Of a stretch of DNA of 64,000 bases, positions 61,480 to 64,000 are shown piece after piece. The notes under the pieces were generated by a model that saw nothing but the letters and a program-made list of their open reading frames with translations, was not told the origin of the DNA and did no database searches. A program made the translations under genes and the position numbers. This stretch comes from Eutypa lata (lineage: Eukaryota > Ascomycota > Sordariomycetes > Xylariales > Diatrypaceae), in assembly GCA_022661535.1 (NCBI GenBank), contig JAKULF010000004.1, positions 3,968,001 to 4,032,000 on the forward strand, read 5' to 3'. Numbering within the stretch: position 1 is the first letter of the stretch; each line of letters begins with the position of its first letter.

Positions 61480-61739
61480 ATGAAGATCATATCACTTTTT
61501 GCTCTTCTCTGCGCAATGGCTGTGCCAGCAAGCGCTATACCTGTTACGGGTAAGTCAATCTCTAACTCAACTCTTTAACCTTCTACCTCTAACTTGCTAA
61601 AGGGCGAGAAACGACTGAAGTCCATCCATACAAACGAGACGGCTCAACAGAATTCGATACGGACCTCTGTATTTTAAAGAGAACCATGGTTGAGAGAGGC
61701 GACATACTTGGAACAGGAATTGATAACTGTGATATGTAG
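61480..61739 (+). CDS. Short secreted peptide precursor with Kex2 sites (candidate RiPP precursor)
   Basis: Exons 61480..61549 and 61603..61739 give 68 residues. The 53 bp intron has a GTAAGT donor and GCTAAAG acceptor region. The signal peptide is strong (MKIISLFALLCAMAVPASA). Then come a 14-residue leader piece ending at a KR (VHPYKR), a 13-residue acidic segment DGSTEFDTDLCIL, a second KR, and a C-terminal piece with GTGIDNCDM. KR sites are Kex2 cleavage sites. A signal peptide plus KR-bounded acidic cores is the plan of fungal UstA-type (dikaritin) precursors, although those usually carry several near-identical cores and here there is one. The neighbouring UstYa-like gene supports the idea. 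Alternatives are a Kex2-processed effector or a pheromone-like peptide. Confidence 0.65.
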
Positions 61740-62189
61740 ACGGCAGTGGGTGGGTGCCGGTCAATGTTGCAGGAGTTCAATCACACGGCGAAGGGGCAGG
61801 GATAGTGAAGGGAAGTGGGGAAAGGTTGTATTCATTGGGGGCTGAAGTCTTCCGATACTACTATAATATGCAAGTTGGTGAATTTTGTTTTGCACATGCA
61901 TGTGTACTAATTGCGTGTGATTGCCGTAGTGTTCTTGCAATCGTGGTTCTAATTAGAGAATGTTATGCTATACCTGCAATGATATTGATTGACCTCCCAA
62001 CAACCTCACTCCTTAGAACTTCTCATTTTATTCCCAACCAAACCGCTCAAAGCCACAGTTTCGTACATGACGCTTGAGAGACCTTATAACTCCTATACAC
62101 TATACTCGTTACCTTCACCATTTATCCTTCATTATTTTTCCAAAGCCTAGATAAGGCATACAACATATCTACATCGTACTTCTGAGAAG

Positions 62190-64000
62190 ATGATTTCAAC
62201 ATTGGTGCGGACAGCTCTGTTTGGGCTCGGGGTGAGCTACGCTGTCGCTGCGGAGCCGATCGTGAAGCTTGAAAAGACAAAAACGACGTATCGGGGTCTA
62301 GTCGAAAAGTCTGTAGAGCATTTCCAAAATATCAGGTATGCTCACGATACATCTGGTGAACGACGCTTTGCTCCTCCTGAGCTATACATACCAGCAGAAG
62401 GGGACATTGATGCTACAGCGCCTGGCTCAGCATGCCCCCAGTCTAAACCTGGCATGCCGCCATTCTTCGTTGAAACCTCAGACATTAGCGAAGACTGCCT
62501 CAACCTCCGTATTTCGAGACCTGCTGGAACTACTGCGCAGGATAAGCTTCCCGTAGTGGTCTGGCTTCACGGTGGTGGGGTTGTCAAAGGTTCAGCGTAT
62601 GATCCTCATTTCGACCCTGACAACCTCATCACGTTGTCGACATCACTCGGGAAGGGTATCATCTATGTTTCATTGAATTATCGCATCACTATATTCGGTT
62701 TTGCTCGCCTTCCTACATTGAAAGACCAGAAGTCATTGAATATAGGAATGAGAGATCAAAGGGCAGGATTCGAATGGATCAAAGATAATATAGAAGCATT
62801 TGGTGGTGACCCGGAAAGAATAACCGCCTTCGGACTAAGTGCCGGCGGCACATTCATTTCACTCCATCCCCTGGCTTATGGAGGAAAAAGGGGTGTACCG
62901 TTCTCCCAGATCTGGACTATGTCTGGACCGCCTGGCACAGCCCTTAATATCACATCAGAAATCACTGAGACACATACTCTTGCGGTCGCAGAAAATTTGG
63001 GATGTGCATCTGATGATGACAAAGAGGTCTTGAAATGCTTGAGGGGGGTACCGATGGAGGAGTTAACAGAAGCGGCAATGGAGTACTCAAGGGCCAATCA
63101 TCCGCCGGCGGGCCTTTTTACTTTCATCCCATCAGTCGACGATGATTTTATACCAGATAGACATTCGGTATTGTACAAGGCCGGAGATTTTGTCAAGGGT
63201 ATGTCCTTCTCCCCTCTCGCATTTTATGTCCCCTTGTTCTTGTCATAGCTAACTAGTGACCATAGGAATTCCAATGGTCTTCGGCTGGACACAGGATGAT
63301 GGCGCGATGAACGCCGGACCAGCCCCCCTCTTCGAGGATGAAGAAGCAATGAAAATTCCAATCAAGAGCTTTGCGCATGCTCTCACGGACGAGGACTACG
63401 AAAATCTCTTTTCTCTATACTCTCCCCTTGATTTCGCAGATGATGTTAAAAATTACAACGCCCGAAAAGAAGAACCCGATCCTGTTGCCCCTGTACACTA
63501 CTTTCGGGTCTCTCGAATTCTGAGGGACATGATGTTTACTTGTCCCTCCATTGATTTCGGATACGAGATGTCTAGGCAGTCCAAAGCGCTCGACCCGACC
63601 TTTTCTGGTGTTCGCCTCTACGACTTGAATCAGAGCATGTTAACGCCCATGTTTAAAGGTGCCGGGATGCCATATATGGGCGGTAAGCTTTTACGTGTTA
63701 ATTTTCTCCCTTTTGTGACGAGTTGCAGTACTTCAAGCTACTCAAAGGGACATGCTCAAGAAGCAGGGACTATAGGATGACTCCCACGTCTCCATAGAAC
63801 ACCCGCAAAGAAGCAATTGCTGACTTTAGATATTTCAGTGTGCCACGGTAGCGATACAAATTATATATTTAATGGTTTGTTTCCGGAAGGTGAGGTATCG
63901 GAAACAGATCAGACGCTATCTGAATCAATGGCCACATCTTTCATCAATTTCGCCTACACCGGCAGTCCCATCAATACCGATGATGAAGACTTCAAATCCT
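62190..64000 (+). CDS. Secreted type-B carboxylesterase (3' end beyond window)
   Basis: Exons 62190..63198, 63266..63682 and 63839..>64000, with introns of 67 and 156 bp. It has a signal peptide (about residues 1-20). The carboxylesterase-B features are YRGLVEKSVEHFQNIRYA, the SEDCLNLRI motif, oxyanion LHGGG, and nucleophile FGLSAGG with Ser217. In this elbow GES is replaced by GLS, a variation known in some fungal esterases. The third exon resumes with CHGSDTNYIFNG, which carries the catalytic His. Intron 2 is long and contains an extra partly coding-looking piece, so its borders are the weakest call. It is on the same strand as the peptide precursor, 450 bp downstream, and may act on its product. 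Confidence 0.85.

Noticed and set aside
61754..62077. 107-residue frame between the peptide gene and the esterase
   Set aside because: No signal peptide and no KR sites; it does not look like a second precursor.
1..64000. CRISPR arrays, insertion sequences, operons
   Set aside because: The window is fungal nuclear DNA. No regular spacer arrays were seen, and the genes are monocistronic with introns.

Overview
This window is nuclear DNA from a filamentous ascomycete (Pezizomycotina, most likely a Sordariomycete). Genes carry short GT-AG introns of about 45-160 bp with CTRAC-type branch points. The families present are typically fungal: Zn2Cys6 regulator, PTH11/rhodopsin-type membrane protein, UstYa/DUF3328, DUF7025-AAA ATPase, DUF4470, DUF6604, PNGase A and TOM5. 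The window also holds a 2.1 kb A+T block whose composition suggests repeat-induced point mutation (RIP). Exon structures below were worked out by hand from reading-frame continuity and splice signals. They were not confirmed with transcripts.

Layout. 0-4.3 kb: the 3' end of a Cys-rich surface-type protein gene, an NAD(P)-binding Rossmann protein and a zinc-independent MDR dehydrogenase. 4.5-6.65 kb: the A+T block, with an internal direct repeat. 6.8-13.4 kb: an accessory island with a decayed DUF4470-family gene, an intact jacalin/aerolysin-like protein gene, and a DUF7025-AAA ATPase gene carrying an in-frame TAG. 13.4-16.4 kb is gene-empty. 16.5-18.5 kb: secreted PNGase A. 18.8-20.3 kb: a decayed ankyrin-repeat gene. 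22.5-23.5 kb: a secreted CAP/PR-1 protein. 23.5-30.9 kb is a long gene-poor stretch with minisatellites. 30.9-32.4 kb: an unknown secreted protein and a steroid-5-alpha-reductase-like fragment. 32.5-36.8 kb is again gene-poor.

36.9-52.4 kb is the conserved, housekeeping part: complex I subunit NDUFA8, an alpha/beta hydrolase, a Zn2Cys6 regulator divergent from a quinone-oxidoreductase-like MDR gene, nucleoporin NUP57/NUP54, the 50-residue mitochondrial import protein TOM5 (three tiny exons), and the glycine decarboxylase P-protein. 54-64 kb is accessory again: a DUF6604 gene with two in-frame TAG codons, a seven-TM rhodopsin-domain protein, then three genes that together look like part of a small fungal RiPP (dikaritin-type) cluster. 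Those three are a UstYa/DUF3328 protein with both HxxHC motifs, a 68-residue secreted peptide precursor with Kex2 (KR) sites, and a secreted type-B carboxylesterase running off the right edge.

The most interesting points are the candidate RiPP locus (59.8-64 kb), the recurring in-frame TAG codons in accessory genes, and the jacalin/aerolysin plus AAA island beside the A+T block.
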